A program made the position numbers and the translations under genes. DNA of 64,000 bases, taken from JAQUOA01 sp037443785. Lineage in GTDB: Bacteria > Bacteroidota > Ignavibacteria > UBA10030 > UBA8401. Where the stretch lies: positions 62,001 to 126,000 of the forward strand of contig JBBINR010000004.1 in the NCBI GenBank assembly GCA_037443785.1, written 5' to 3'. Shown one piece after another: positions 43,965 through 51,561 of this stretch (its first letter is position 1; each line of letters begins with the position of its first letter). The notes beneath the pieces are model-generated. The model was not told the DNA's origin, did no database searches, and worked only from the letters and a program-made list of their open reading frames with translations.

Positions 43965-44237
43965 TTAAAATTCAGGCATATCGTACAGACCACCGGCATT
44001 AATGACATCCGTATAGCCCGCAGATTTTAACATACGCGCCGCGTATGCACTTCGAGCGCCGGAAGCACAATATACAATAATCGGCTTGCTCTTTTCCCCA
44101 AACTCTTCAATCCGAAATTGCATCTGTTCTACCGGAATGTTTATTGCATTGGGATAATGTTCTTCCCCAAATTCTTCCGATGTTCGCACGTCAACAATCT
44201 TTGCACCTGATTTTAATTTTTCAACTAACCCTGCCAT
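43965..44237 (-). CDS. Single-domain rhodanese with catalytic Cys
   Basis: 90 residues, one rhodanese domain. IVDVRTSEEFGEEHYPNAIN is the family's first signature and VYCASGARSAYAA holds the catalytic loop with Cys57. Such proteins move sulfane sulfur to acceptors. It lies 34 bp after a CoA-disulfide-reductase-like flavoprotein whose own C-terminal rhodanese domain lacks that Cys, so the free domain may supply the persulfide chemistry for the pair; this is inference. No signal peptide, so cytoplasmic. Confidence 0.92.
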   Translation of the reverse strand: MAGLVEKLKSGAKIVDVRTSEEFGEEHYPNAINIPVEQMQFRIEEFGEKSKPIIVYCASGARSAYAARMLKSAGYTDVINAGGLYDMPEF

Positions 44238-44271
44238 TTATTTTTTCCTTTATAAATTATTTGTAAATGTT

Positions 44272-45936
44272 TTATAATTCAAAATTCCAACCGTCAATCC
44301 ACTTTGCCGAGGAATATCCACCGGCAATATTAAACACCTTGGTAAATCCTTCTGCTTTCAAAATTTGTAATGTTGTATGCCCTAAAAATCCATCTTTGCT
44401 TAAGATATAAATAATTTTGCCTTTCGGAATCTCTTCTAAACGATCTCGCACTTCGTCCGCAGGAATATGCAGCACCTCTCGTAATGGCGCTTTTGCTTGT
44501 TCACCAATTGTTCGCACATCCAAAATAATACCAGAATCATTGGAAAGTTCTTGTAGAACTTCTGTCGGAGTTTTTAATGGACTGAATCCAGTAATATTAT
44601 TCAAACCAACAAACGATGCTAAGTTAACCGGATCGTTTGCGCTGTTATACGGCGGTGCGTACGCAAGATCTATTTCGGATAAATCTTCCAATGTCATCTT
44701 TCCATGGAGCGCCGTCGCCAGAACATCAATACGTTTTTCAACTCCAACTTGACCGTACGCTTGACCACCAAGAAGTTTTGACGTCTTCTTATCATACACA
44801 AGTTTTAATGCAAGCGGTTTGCCTCCGGGAAAATATGTCACATGATTATCCTTAAACACGTACGAAACTCCAACATCGAAACCAGCATCGCGCGCCGCTT
44901 TTTCAGAAAGCCCGGTTGAAGCTGCAGTGTAATCAAAAAGCTTTACGACTGAAGTCCCCAGTGCCCCCCGATACTTCATCTTCCCTCCGAGAGCATTGGT
45001 AGCGGCAATTCTTCCCTGCCTATTTGCCGGTCCTGCTAAAGGAATACGTACTTTTTTTCCGTGAATTTTATTCACGATCTCAACCATGTCACCCGCTGCA
45101 AATATATTCGGATCACTTGTTCCCATCGTTTCGTCAACAATAAGTCCGCCGCTTTTTCCAATCTCGAGTCCTGCTTCTTTTGCAAGTGTTAATTCCGGGC
45201 GGACACCGATCGATAAAAGAACCATCTCAGCGGCAACAGAAGTTCCGTTACTTAAAACGACCGAATCGTTTCTAATCTCTGACAATCCAACATTTGTTTG
45301 TATCGTAATTCCTTTTTCTTCAAGACCGGATTTAATCATCGCACCAAATTCCGGATCCATGAGAATCATTACTTGTGGAGCAAGCTCAACGATGGTAACA
45401 GTAATTCCACGTACGTGAAGAGCTTCTGCCATCTCTAATCCAATAAATCCACCGCCTGCGACAACGGCACTTTTCGGTTTTTTCTCTTCAATGAATTTAT
45501 GAATCCGATCCATATCCGGAATTGTCCAGAGTTTGAACACATGGTCTTGAGTTACTCCGTTCAGCGGCGGAACAACCGGCGATCCGCCTTGGGCAAGGAT
45601 CAAAGCATCATACAAAAATGTTTCCGCGCCATTCGTTGTTTTGGCAATGATTTTTTTGTCTCCGCGGATAATCTTTATTGCCTCGGTATTAGTTCGCACA
45701 TTTACGCGATAGCGGCTGAAAAATCCTTCGGGTGTTTGCAGCAATAAATTCGATCGCCGTTGAATATCCCTGCTGATAAAATATGGTAATCCGCAGTTCG
45801 CAAAGCTTACGTACGGCCCTTTTTCAAGCACTGTAATCTCTGCAGTTTCGTCTAATCTTCTAACACGTGCAGCAGCTGTTGCACCGCCGGCAACGCCGCC
45901 AATGATAATTATTTTCTTAGGTTCTTTTTGTTTCAT
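44272..45936 (-). CDS. CoA-disulfide reductase/NADH oxidase-like flavoprotein with C-terminal rhodanese domain
   Basis: 554 residues. The N-terminal FAD motif IIIIGGVAGGATAAARVRR and the redox Cys48 in SFANCGLPYF identify the CoADR/Npsr/Nox group; AVVAGGGFIGLEMAE binds NAD(P)H and FAAGDMVEI is the second FAD segment. The C-terminal domain (about 460-554) is rhodanese-like (IILDVRTIGE), but the active-loop Cys is absent (YILSKDGFLGH). CoADR-rhodanese fusions reduce CoA persulfides or polysulfides in sulfur metabolism. Loss of the Cys here makes the domain probably structural or regulatory. Confidence 0.88.
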   Translation of the reverse strand: MKQKEPKKIIIIGGVAGGATAAARVRRLDETAEITVLEKGPYVSFANCGLPYFISRDIQRRSNLLLQTPEGFFSRYRVNVRTNTEAIKIIRGDKKIIAKTTNGAETFLYDALILAQGGSPVVPPLNGVTQDHVFKLWTIPDMDRIHKFIEEKKPKSAVVAGGGFIGLEMAEALHVRGITVTIVELAPQVMILMDPEFGAMIKSGLEEKGITIQTNVGLSEIRNDSVVLSNGTSVAAEMVLLSIGVRPELTLAKEAGLEIGKSGGLIVDETMGTSDPNIFAAGDMVEIVNKIHGKKVRIPLAGPANRQGRIAATNALGGKMKYRGALGTSVVKLFDYTAASTGLSEKAARDAGFDVGVSYVFKDNHVTYFPGGKPLALKLVYDKKTSKLLGGQAYGQVGVEKRIDVLATALHGKMTLEDLSEIDLAYAPPYNSANDPVNLASFVGLNNITGFSPLKTPTEVLQELSNDSGIILDVRTIGEQAKAPLREVLHIPADEVRDRLEEIPKGKIIYILSKDGFLGHTTLQILKAEGFTKVFNIAGGYSSAKWIDGWNFEL

Positions 45937-46075
45937 GGTCTAATATTAAATATTGATGTTTCATTAATATGATGCATCGAAAGATAAAAAGATTCTTAAA
46001 AGCATCATTTTTATGAGGACAAAAACGTGATTCAGTGCATCAAATTGGAAAACAATCATGGTAAAATAGAGAATT

Positions 46076-46324
46076 ATGAATTTTGACGACGAATTACTTT
46101 CTGAGACAGAATTTACGCGGTCCAATGAACGGCTTCGAACCGAATATATATCGAAGCACTGCGCGGCAGTTGAAAAGATGATTCATAACGTATCATCTCG
46201 AAGGGAAGCAAGAAAAATTGCCGACCAAGCATGCAAAGCATTTGAAGAAAAATGTCACAGCACAATTATCCGCAATGCATTAATAAAACGAATTGATGAA
46301 ATAATCGACTCTTCTTGGAATTAA
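46076..46324 (+). CDS. Hypothetical small protein
   Basis: 82 residues, charged and predicted mostly helical (SNERLRTEYISKHCAAVEKM, REARKIADQACKAFEEKC). I do not recognise a family; no signal peptide or membrane helix. It has three Cys but no CXXC. The upstream sequence lacks a clear SD, which is common in this lineage. It lies between a divergent flavoprotein gene and a PAP2 gene 35 bp downstream. Codon use looks coding, yet the gene remains uncertain. Confidence 0.45.
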   Translation: MNFDDELLSETEFTRSNERLRTEYISKHCAAVEKMIHNVSSRREARKIADQACKAFEEKCHSTIIRNALIKRIDEIIDSSWN

Positions 46325-46341
46325 GATCTGAGGTTATGTGT

Positions 46342-46349
46342 TATTTTTG
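46342..46349 (+). promoter_or_regulatory. TAnnTTTG-type -7 box upstream of a PAP2 gene
   Basis: TATTTTTG fits the Bacteroidota -7 consensus TAnnTTTG. No TTTG is found at the expected 19-21 bases upstream, so this is weak. If used, transcription would start near 46356, which favours the downstream ATG at 46378 over 46360 for the PAP2 protein. Confidence 0.3.
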
Positions 46350-46359
46350 TATCTTGTAG

Positions 46360-47178
46360 ATGAAAACGAAAATCGACATGAAAAAAATACTCATTGCACT
46401 ATTTGCAATTTCGACATTTCTCAGCGGTCAAACCACATCACCATATTCACTGCGGTGGAATACTGATGGTTGGATCATCGGTTCATCCACTGTTGCAGGA
46501 ATCGGTGCATATACAATTGAAACAAATTTACCGTCGCTCACGCTCAACGAAATTCAGTCGCTTGATAAAAACAATATCAACCCAATAGATAGACTTACCG
46601 CTGGAAACTATAATGAGAAACAATCAAAAATCAGTGATGTTTTAGTCGGTGTGGTTATCGTGTCTCCATTAAGCTTAATGATTGATGAACACGCTCGGAA
46701 AGATTTTTTCACACTTGGAACGATGTACGCCGAAACGGCGATGCTTACCGCAATCCTTCCTTCGCTTGGTAAAGGAACGGCAAAACGGATCCGTCCATTT
46801 GTGTATAACTCGTCTGTTCCGCTTGATCTTCGATTGGAAAGCGATGCTGAACGGTCTTTCTTTTCACGACATTCGTCATTCGCATTTTCAATGGCCGTGC
46901 TGACATCAACCGTCTACAGCGATTATTTTCCCGATTCAAAATTTAAATCGTATGTGTGGATCGGCTCGTTAGGACTTGCTTCAACTGTGGCAGTGCTTCG
47001 TGTAACATCCGGCTCTCATTTTATTTCAGATGTCGTCGTTGGTGCAGTCGTCGGCAGTGCGGTAGGATATTTTATTCCATACATACATCGGAATTCACCG
47101 GAGTCATCAAGTTCGCTGGGCATTTCTCCTCTTGTTTCTCCTCCCACTCAGGGAATTTCATTGTCGTTTCAATTTTAA
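46360..47178 (+). CDS. PAP2-family phosphatase, exported
   Basis: 272 residues. After the signal (KKILIALFAISTFLSGQ) the protein carries PAP2 motifs: KGTAKRIRP (KX6RP), SFFSRHSSFAF in place of PSGH, and LRVTSGSHFISDVVVG. These belong to membrane-linked phosphatases acting on lipid phosphates such as undecaprenyl pyrophosphate or phosphatidic acid. The second motif has Arg where Gly is usual. The start may be ATG 46378. A paralog, interrupted by a stop codon, lies at 51562-52374 on the other side of the polymerase cassette. Confidence 0.88.
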   Translation: MKTKIDMKKILIALFAISTFLSGQTTSPYSLRWNTDGWIIGSSTVAGIGAYTIETNLPSLTLNEIQSLDKNNINPIDRLTAGNYNEKQSKISDVLVGVVIVSPLSLMIDEHARKDFFTLGTMYAETAMLTAILPSLGKGTAKRIRPFVYNSSVPLDLRLESDAERSFFSRHSSFAFSMAVLTSTVYSDYFPDSKFKSYVWIGSLGLASTVAVLRVTSGSHFISDVVVGAVVGSAVGYFIPYIHRNSPESSSSLGISPLVSPPTQGISLSFQF

Positions 47179-47198
47179 AAATATTGTTGCCGGCAGTT

Positions 47199-49517
47199 TC
47201 AAAAGAAATTCATTTGCATTTTCTTCAAGTGCATTTTTCTCAACGGACGAGCTCTTCCTGCCGTTTTTCGCAATTTCTTTTTTAATAACTTCTCTGACAC
47301 AACTGGATCGAATTCTTCCTTCAATTTTTTAGCGGTATACCCGAACGGCTGGAGCAGTGTTTCGGCCGCATCAAAAAGCAGGTCGGCATATTTGTTCGGA
47401 TCATAGCCATCGTCCAATGCATACAACGCCAGCGGTTTTGCTTTCTGAGGATCTTTCTTTCCCGTTGCATCGGTGATGATGTATTCTATCGATTCTCCGG
47501 CTGAAAGCTGTACGCCTGCCTCTTCCAGTGTCTGCGAAACGATGGCGTTGATGCTCTTATTGGCATATTCGTACGGATCTTTTGAAATATTCCGACAGAT
47601 GACAAGATCGAATGGAGAGACCGATCCGCGGTATAAATCGTCGACATATTTTTTTAAGATTTGAAAAATATCTTCCAAGTGATATTTGATTTCGGCAATT
47701 GTTTTGTATGTTCCCAATTGTTCAAGCATTTCATTCTGCATTTTCTTGACATATTGGCATGTATCATGGCGCCGCACTTCTAATCCGCGGACTTTCATTT
47801 CTCCGTGATCGTACATTCCCACATACCGCGTTGCTGTGGGAATATCTTCATCCATTTTTGAGGTTGGGAAAAGAATCCAGTTGTAAATGCCGTCGAGAGA
47901 AATTTTCACACCAACTTCTTTTCCAATTTTTAGTGCAAGACGTTCATAGTCATCCTTTGTTGCATCTTTTTTCTTCAACCAGACACAATCCACAATGGCA
48001 TGAATAAGTTCAAATCCTTCTTCTTCTGCGATTTCTTTTGCACGAAGCAATCCTTCACGCGCAAATGCGTTCACCGCCTCATGTGCTTCGATCCTTCCCA
48101 TGCGTGATTTTTTGAAACCGAGATATCCGAAGCATGTCACCAAAATCCATTTCAGTCCGTTCTGCATCCGACCATACTTTTGACGCAGTTCTTCCGTCGG
48201 CGCAGTTTTTTTCCAGTCTTTATACGTCGCCCGTTTTTTTATAATTGGATCAAGCGTTTCAGGGACAAATCCTTTATGTTTTTCACATAAGCGGTAGTCC
48301 AATTCCGGCACGCGGTGTTTCGAATCCGGACAGCAGAGACAGTCGATCGTTTCGGATGAAATATTGTGATTGCGCATGAGCGTGGGATACATCGATGCAA
48401 AATCCAATTCCGCAACCTGTTCGTGATAGCCCTTCGGCGGGAGAAAGTGCAATCCGCCGCGATCGGATTTTAACAACGTACTGAGCGTTTTAAATGATTC
48501 TTTGATCGGGCGCTTGTACGGAACAAGAACATTGTTTCGGTACGCCCATGAAATTTGCATTGATGACAATGCTGAACCGATCGATGTTCGCGCTTGATGC
48601 TGAATGCCGATCTGCGAAAGACGCGAAAGATCAAACAGGCCATCCAGATCCGCTTCACCAACGATAAAAGAATTTTCTTTATCAATGTGCCACCGCCCGG
48701 CAAGTTCAAATACGCCGTCGCGGTGTTTGATGCTTCCATAACTGAAATAACTTACCGCCTTTGTTGTGATATAATTTGCATTCGGATCACGATTTAATTT
48801 TAAAGGAACATGATATTGTTGTGCCAGCGACGCCAGCAACGGAAGCAATGACGAGTCGCCGTATTCCGTGAGTATCACATCCGGATCGTACTGTTCAAGA
48901 TAGTAATTGATCTGGGTAAGAAGCTCCAGCGGATTTTCCTGCTGCAACAGATGTGTTGTTCCATCGACATGAACTTCAATTTCTAATGTGCGTTGATACT
49001 TTGGAGCGAAAAGTTTCATCGATGGTGTCAACGTCATGATGGAAAGATCGGGAACAGAATATTTTATATCGTCATATTTCTCTAAAAGATTCCAACGTAC
49101 TAAGATGTTTTCTTCTATTTCATACTCGCCGAATGCCAGCGGAAACAACTGCGTCACGTAATAGAACAATTGCATCACTTTAATATCCGCACCGTAGAAT
49201 TTGTAGAAATTAAAATGTTTGGAAAGCGCAAAGACTGTTTTTTGGAACATCATCGGATTGTGAACGGAAATTTCCAACACAGAAATTATCACGTGTGAAT
49301 ACAAATCTCGTTTCTCGACTCTCCGCAGAGAAATTTCCGACGGCAATTGTTTCCGAATTGAATGAAGGAATTTTTCTTCATCCTTCGTCAAATTCATATA
49401 AAACATCGGCTGAAAAGGATATCGAACGTGATGCTTCTTTCCTTCTCTATCGATCAGCCATACGGCAATGCCGTGTTCCGTGGCGTAGGCGTCAAACAAC
49501 CATCCGTTGATTATCAT
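47199..49517 (-). CDS. Divergent B-family DNA polymerase (PolB2-like) of an SOS cassette
   Basis: 772 residues, near the size of compact B-family polymerases. Motif A is clear (AELDFASMYPTLM, Asp372). Motif B appears as KWILVTCFG (456-464), where most enzymes have KxxxNSxYG. Motif C is HAIVDCVW (Asp510), where the first Asp of the usual DTD is lost but the second remains. A Cys group (393-411, CLCC and CEKHKG) could bind zinc. Canonical exonuclease motifs with their Asp/Glu are not seen, so proofreading is probably absent. The ATG overlaps the 86-residue gene (ATGA). Role inferred: damage-tolerant synthesis. Confidence 0.85.
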   Translation of the reverse strand: MIINGWLFDAYATEHGIAVWLIDREGKKHHVRYPFQPMFYMNLTKDEEKFLHSIRKQLPSEISLRRVEKRDLYSHVIISVLEISVHNPMMFQKTVFALSKHFNFYKFYGADIKVMQLFYYVTQLFPLAFGEYEIEENILVRWNLLEKYDDIKYSVPDLSIMTLTPSMKLFAPKYQRTLEIEVHVDGTTHLLQQENPLELLTQINYYLEQYDPDVILTEYGDSSLLPLLASLAQQYHVPLKLNRDPNANYITTKAVSYFSYGSIKHRDGVFELAGRWHIDKENSFIVGEADLDGLFDLSRLSQIGIQHQARTSIGSALSSMQISWAYRNNVLVPYKRPIKESFKTLSTLLKSDRGGLHFLPPKGYHEQVAELDFASMYPTLMRNHNISSETIDCLCCPDSKHRVPELDYRLCEKHKGFVPETLDPIIKKRATYKDWKKTAPTEELRQKYGRMQNGLKWILVTCFGYLGFKKSRMGRIEAHEAVNAFAREGLLRAKEIAEEEGFELIHAIVDCVWLKKKDATKDDYERLALKIGKEVGVKISLDGIYNWILFPTSKMDEDIPTATRYVGMYDHGEMKVRGLEVRRHDTCQYVKKMQNEMLEQLGTYKTIAEIKYHLEDIFQILKKYVDDLYRGSVSPFDLVICRNISKDPYEYANKSINAIVSQTLEEAGVQLSAGESIEYIITDATGKKDPQKAKPLALYALDDGYDPNKYADLLFDAAETLLQPFGYTAKKLKEEFDPVVSEKLLKKKLRKTAGRARPLRKMHLKKMQMNFF

Positions 49518-49774
49518 ATCTGTTCTCCGTAATCGCGAAGTTTATCCGTCATGGCACGAATTTGTTTTTGCTGTTCAATCAGAATTGCAAGCAGAATACT
49601 TTCGAACGGCATCGGGCGCGCCTGAATGGAAATCGCCGGAAGATTCATTTTGGCAAACGTGAACAGTTCATCAAAAACGCCTTGATCTTCTTTCCGAAGC
49701 GCCCGTCGGAATTGTGACCAGCTGCTTTCTTCGAACTGAATAAGCATTGTTGCCGTTGGCGTTGTCCTTCCCAT
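49514..49774 (-). CDS. Conserved-looking small protein of the polymerase cassette
   Basis: 86 residues: SWSQFRRALRKEDQGVFDEL, then PFESILLAILIEQQKQI and a helical end. The composition and the ATGA overlap with the polymerase gene support a real gene. It overlaps the end of the RecA-like gene by about 104 bases in another frame, which is large, but GAGGAG lies eight bases before its ATG, so the start is well supported. No family named. It may be a helical accessory subunit of the polymerase; inference from position. Confidence 0.65.
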   Translation of the reverse strand: MGRTTPTATMLIQFEESSWSQFRRALRKEDQGVFDELFTFAKMNLPAISIQARPMPFESILLAILIEQQKQIRAMTDKLRDYGEQI

Positions 49775-50369
49775 GTGTGTTCTCCTCTAGAATGATATGT
49801 TGAGAAAAATCGTGCTGCTCAAGCCGGTACTGCACATCGGACATCGCAGACATCTGCAAAAAAAGTTTTTCGCGTTCCTTCAATTGAAAATGCGGAAGCG
49901 ACGACACAAGCAAAGTTGAAACACCGTTCGCTTTCAGAGAAACAAGCGTCTGCTTGATGCGCCGCAAAATATCCACGACATCGGTAATCGGCACCTGGTC
50001 ATCATCAAACAGATCGATTAATCCATACACAATCACAATGTGCGATTGTACGGTTTGAAGAAATTCAAACAATCCATCGGTGATTGAAATATCGAGCTGG
50101 TAGCACGTGTACGCGCGCGTGATATACGTACGATCCAAAAAATCATAGGGTGAAAGATTTTTATACCGCGCAAGCCGCGCCAGCAGATACGGATCAAGAC
50201 GATTGGCGCCGTCGATCACCACAAGCGCATGGGCGTGCGTTAAAATTTCTGATGCGATCATCATGGCAAGTGAATAAACTTTCCGCTCGCCGTACAACAA
50301 TCCAATCTTTCCCGGCGGCGCCGTAAAGTGTTGATTGACAAAAACGTGTGGTGAAAGAGAGTGATTCAT
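49671..50369 (-). CDS. RecA/KaiC-fold ATPase-like protein without canonical Walker A (ImuA-like position)
   Basis: 232 residues. The pattern GKIGLLYGERKVYSLAMMIASEIL followed by HALVVIDGANRLDPYLLARLA and VQSHIVIVYGLIDLF is RecA/Rad55-like: strand, phosphate-loop position, helix, then Walker B-like strand. The phosphate loop reads LYGERKVYS, lacking GKT/S, so ATP binding may be lost or altered. ImuA proteins in imuA-imuB-dnaE2 cassettes are likewise RecA-like partners of an SOS polymerase; here the partner is a B-family enzyme. It follows a terminator-like hairpin that separates it from the 68-residue gene. Confidence 0.7.
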   Translation of the reverse strand: MNHSLSPHVFVNQHFTAPPGKIGLLYGERKVYSLAMMIASEILTHAHALVVIDGANRLDPYLLARLARYKNLSPYDFLDRTYITRAYTCYQLDISITDGLFEFLQTVQSHIVIVYGLIDLFDDDQVPITDVVDILRRIKQTLVSLKANGVSTLLVSSLPHFQLKEREKLFLQMSAMSDVQYRLEQHDFSQHIILEENTHGKDNANGNNAYSVRRKQLVTIPTGASERRSRRF

Positions 50370-50402
50370 TTGAAGACGCTAAGTGATACCTAAAAACAAA
50401 AA

Positions 50403-50441
50403 CCCGACTACAGAGTGGTTGCATCCACTTCTATAGTCGGG
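50403..50441 (-). terminator. Terminator-like hairpin between the lexA-proximal gene and the RecA-like gene
   Basis: Arms cccgacta and tagtcggg enclose an extended imperfect stem (agagtgg / ccacttct) with loop ttgcat. On the minus strand it is followed by TTTTTGTTTTTAGG, so it looks like an intrinsic terminator. It lies inside the cassette, 34 bases before the RecA-like ATG, and could limit how much of the lexA transcript reaches the polymerase. Confidence 0.7.
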
Positions 50442-50445
50442 CTTG

Positions 50446-50464
50446 TCCGAAGGACTCCTTCGGA
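50446..50464 (-). other. Second perfect hairpin inside the cassette leader
   Basis: Tccgaagg (50446-50453) / ccttcgga (50457-50464), 8-bp stem with a 3-base loop, immediately 5' (on the minus strand) of the terminator-like hairpin. No T-tract of its own. Two adjacent stems suggest attenuation or RNA processing between the regulator and the polymerase genes. Confidence 0.5.
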
Positions 50465-50525
50465 GATAATTTCAACAACCCAACTGCTATGTTATATAAC
50501 TGTGAATAAGGGCTTTACCCTGTAC

Positions 50526-50732
50526 TTATGTTCCTGTTTTCATTCTTCGCAATTTGGAACGAAAACTTACTTCAATTTCTCCTGCTATTTTTCCATTTTG
50601 TTTCGGAACAGATATGTCGATTGATCCATAGTGATCGTCGGGAACTGCATATCCTAAAACTTCAAGAATTTTTTTGAGATAGTTGTTGACCAACCGCTCT
50701 TGTTCCGGCGTATATGAAGAAGTTGTTACCAT
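50526..50732 (-). CDS. Small hypothetical protein downstream of lexA
   Basis: 68 residues: YTPEQERLVNNYLKKILEVLGY, then DDHYGSIDISVPKQNGKIAGE. No family recognised. It begins 11 bp after the lexA stop, with AGGAGC about seven bases before its ATG, so it is co-transcribed with lexA and would share its SOS control. No signal peptide or membrane segment. It precedes the two hairpins, so it is the last gene before possible attenuation. Confidence 0.6.
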   Translation of the reverse strand: MVTTSSYTPEQERLVNNYLKKILEVLGYAVPDDHYGSIDISVPKQNGKIAGEIEVSFRSKLRRMKTGT

Positions 50733-50743
50733 ATTTTAGCTCC

Positions 50744-51391
50744 TTACGACGCACGACGAAAATTGGTTAGCTCATCAATCCGTTTTTTATCCAACGCACG
50801 GATCATTCCGATGACTACGCCAAGCACCCGAAAATTTTCGTCATGCCTGCTCACAACAATCGGCTTATACTTTTTATTTTCGGGCTGAAGCGTAACGCTG
50901 TTTCCATCACGATAATATCGCTTAATGGTCGGATCACCTTCTACCGCTGCTACAACAATTTCACCATTGCGCGGTTCACGTTTCGGATCAACAAATAAGA
51001 GATCGCCTGTTCCCAATTGTGCATCTTTCATGCTATCGCCGCGGACGTAAATGCCGAAAAGATCTTCGGAACCGGAAACATATTTCTTTACTTCAAACGT
51101 GTCAACCATATTTTCCTGTGACATGAACGGATGTCCTGCCGGTGCACTGCCGTAAATCGGAATCCCTTCCGGCTTGTTCATCAACAGTTCAATGCCGCGC
51201 GAAATGTTCGGCACGTACCGCAAAATTTTCTTCCGGTCCAGAACCAATAAATGGTCCCGCACGGCATTCACACCGATATTCAGTTTCTCGGCAATCTCCG
51301 ACAACGTCGGCGGAATATGGTGCTCACTGACGTGCGAAAGTATCGCATCATACACTTTTTGCTGGGCTGAGGTCAATTGTTGTTTGCTCAT
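50744..51391 (-). CDS. lexA: LexA repressor (S24 self-cleaving)
   Basis: 215 residues. An N-terminal winged helix (SAQQKVYDAILSHVSEHHIPPTLSEIAEKL) is followed by the peptidase domain: cleavage site Ala85-Gly86 in SAPAGHP, nucleophile Ser120 in VRGDSMKD, general base Lys157 in PTIKRYY. These are the standard LexA features. The gene has an operator CTGT-N8-ACAG on its own promoter, so it should be autoregulated and induced by RecA-ssDNA. As first gene of the minus-strand cassette it controls the small gene and possibly the RecA-like/polymerase genes downstream. Confidence 0.96.
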   Translation of the reverse strand: MSKQQLTSAQQKVYDAILSHVSEHHIPPTLSEIAEKLNIGVNAVRDHLLVLDRKKILRYVPNISRGIELLMNKPEGIPIYGSAPAGHPFMSQENMVDTFEVKKYVSGSEDLFGIYVRGDSMKDAQLGTGDLLFVDPKREPRNGEIVVAAVEGDPTIKRYYRDGNSVTLQPENKKYKPIVVSRHDENFRVLGVVIGMIRALDKKRIDELTNFRRAS

Positions 51392-51413
51392 AATATTTAC
51401 TGTAATTATTTAT

Positions 51414-51431
51414 GCTGTAAAAATATACAGC
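51414..51431 (-). promoter_or_regulatory. SOS box (LexA operator), CTGT-N8-ACAG palindrome
   Basis: The plus-strand sequence gctgtaaaaatatacagc contains CTGT and ACAG half-sites separated by eight A/T bases, the same spacing as the Escherichia coli LexA box. It lies 22 bases upstream of the lexA start codon and covers the -10 hexamer of the promoter, the typical position for repression. Confidence 0.85.
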
Positions 51432-51450
51432 AAATTGAATGCTTTGTCAA
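51422..51450 (-). promoter_or_regulatory. Sigma70-type promoter of lexA
   Basis: On the minus strand TTGACA (51450-51445) and TATATT (51427-51422) are 17 bases apart, a near-consensus housekeeping promoter. The -10 box is inside the SOS operator, so LexA bound there would block RNA polymerase. Transcription would start near 51415. Confidence 0.75.
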
Positions 51451-51473
51451 GTGATTTTTTGGAAATATTTTTG
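51443..51473 (+). promoter_or_regulatory. Bacteroidota-type promoter candidate for the second PAP2 copy
   Basis: TTTG (51443-51446) and TATTTTTG (51466-51473) are separated by 19 bases, matching the -33/-7 consensus TTTG-N19-TAnnTTTG. Transcription would start near 51480, giving a leader of about 80 bases before ATG 51562. AT-rich sequence makes chance matches possible. Confidence 0.45.
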
Positions 51474-51561
51474 GATGTTTTAATTGCTGTTGTTTGGTTT
51501 GAAATAAAAATCCTACCAAAACTATTCCGAGTATTTCCGGATTTTTCAAATTCTTTCTACT

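Noticed and set aside
43763..44008. N-terminal extension of the aldo/keto reductase
   Set aside because: The in-frame extension crosses a strong terminator and part of the rhodanese gene and has no family similarity; the protein proper starts at ATG 43762.
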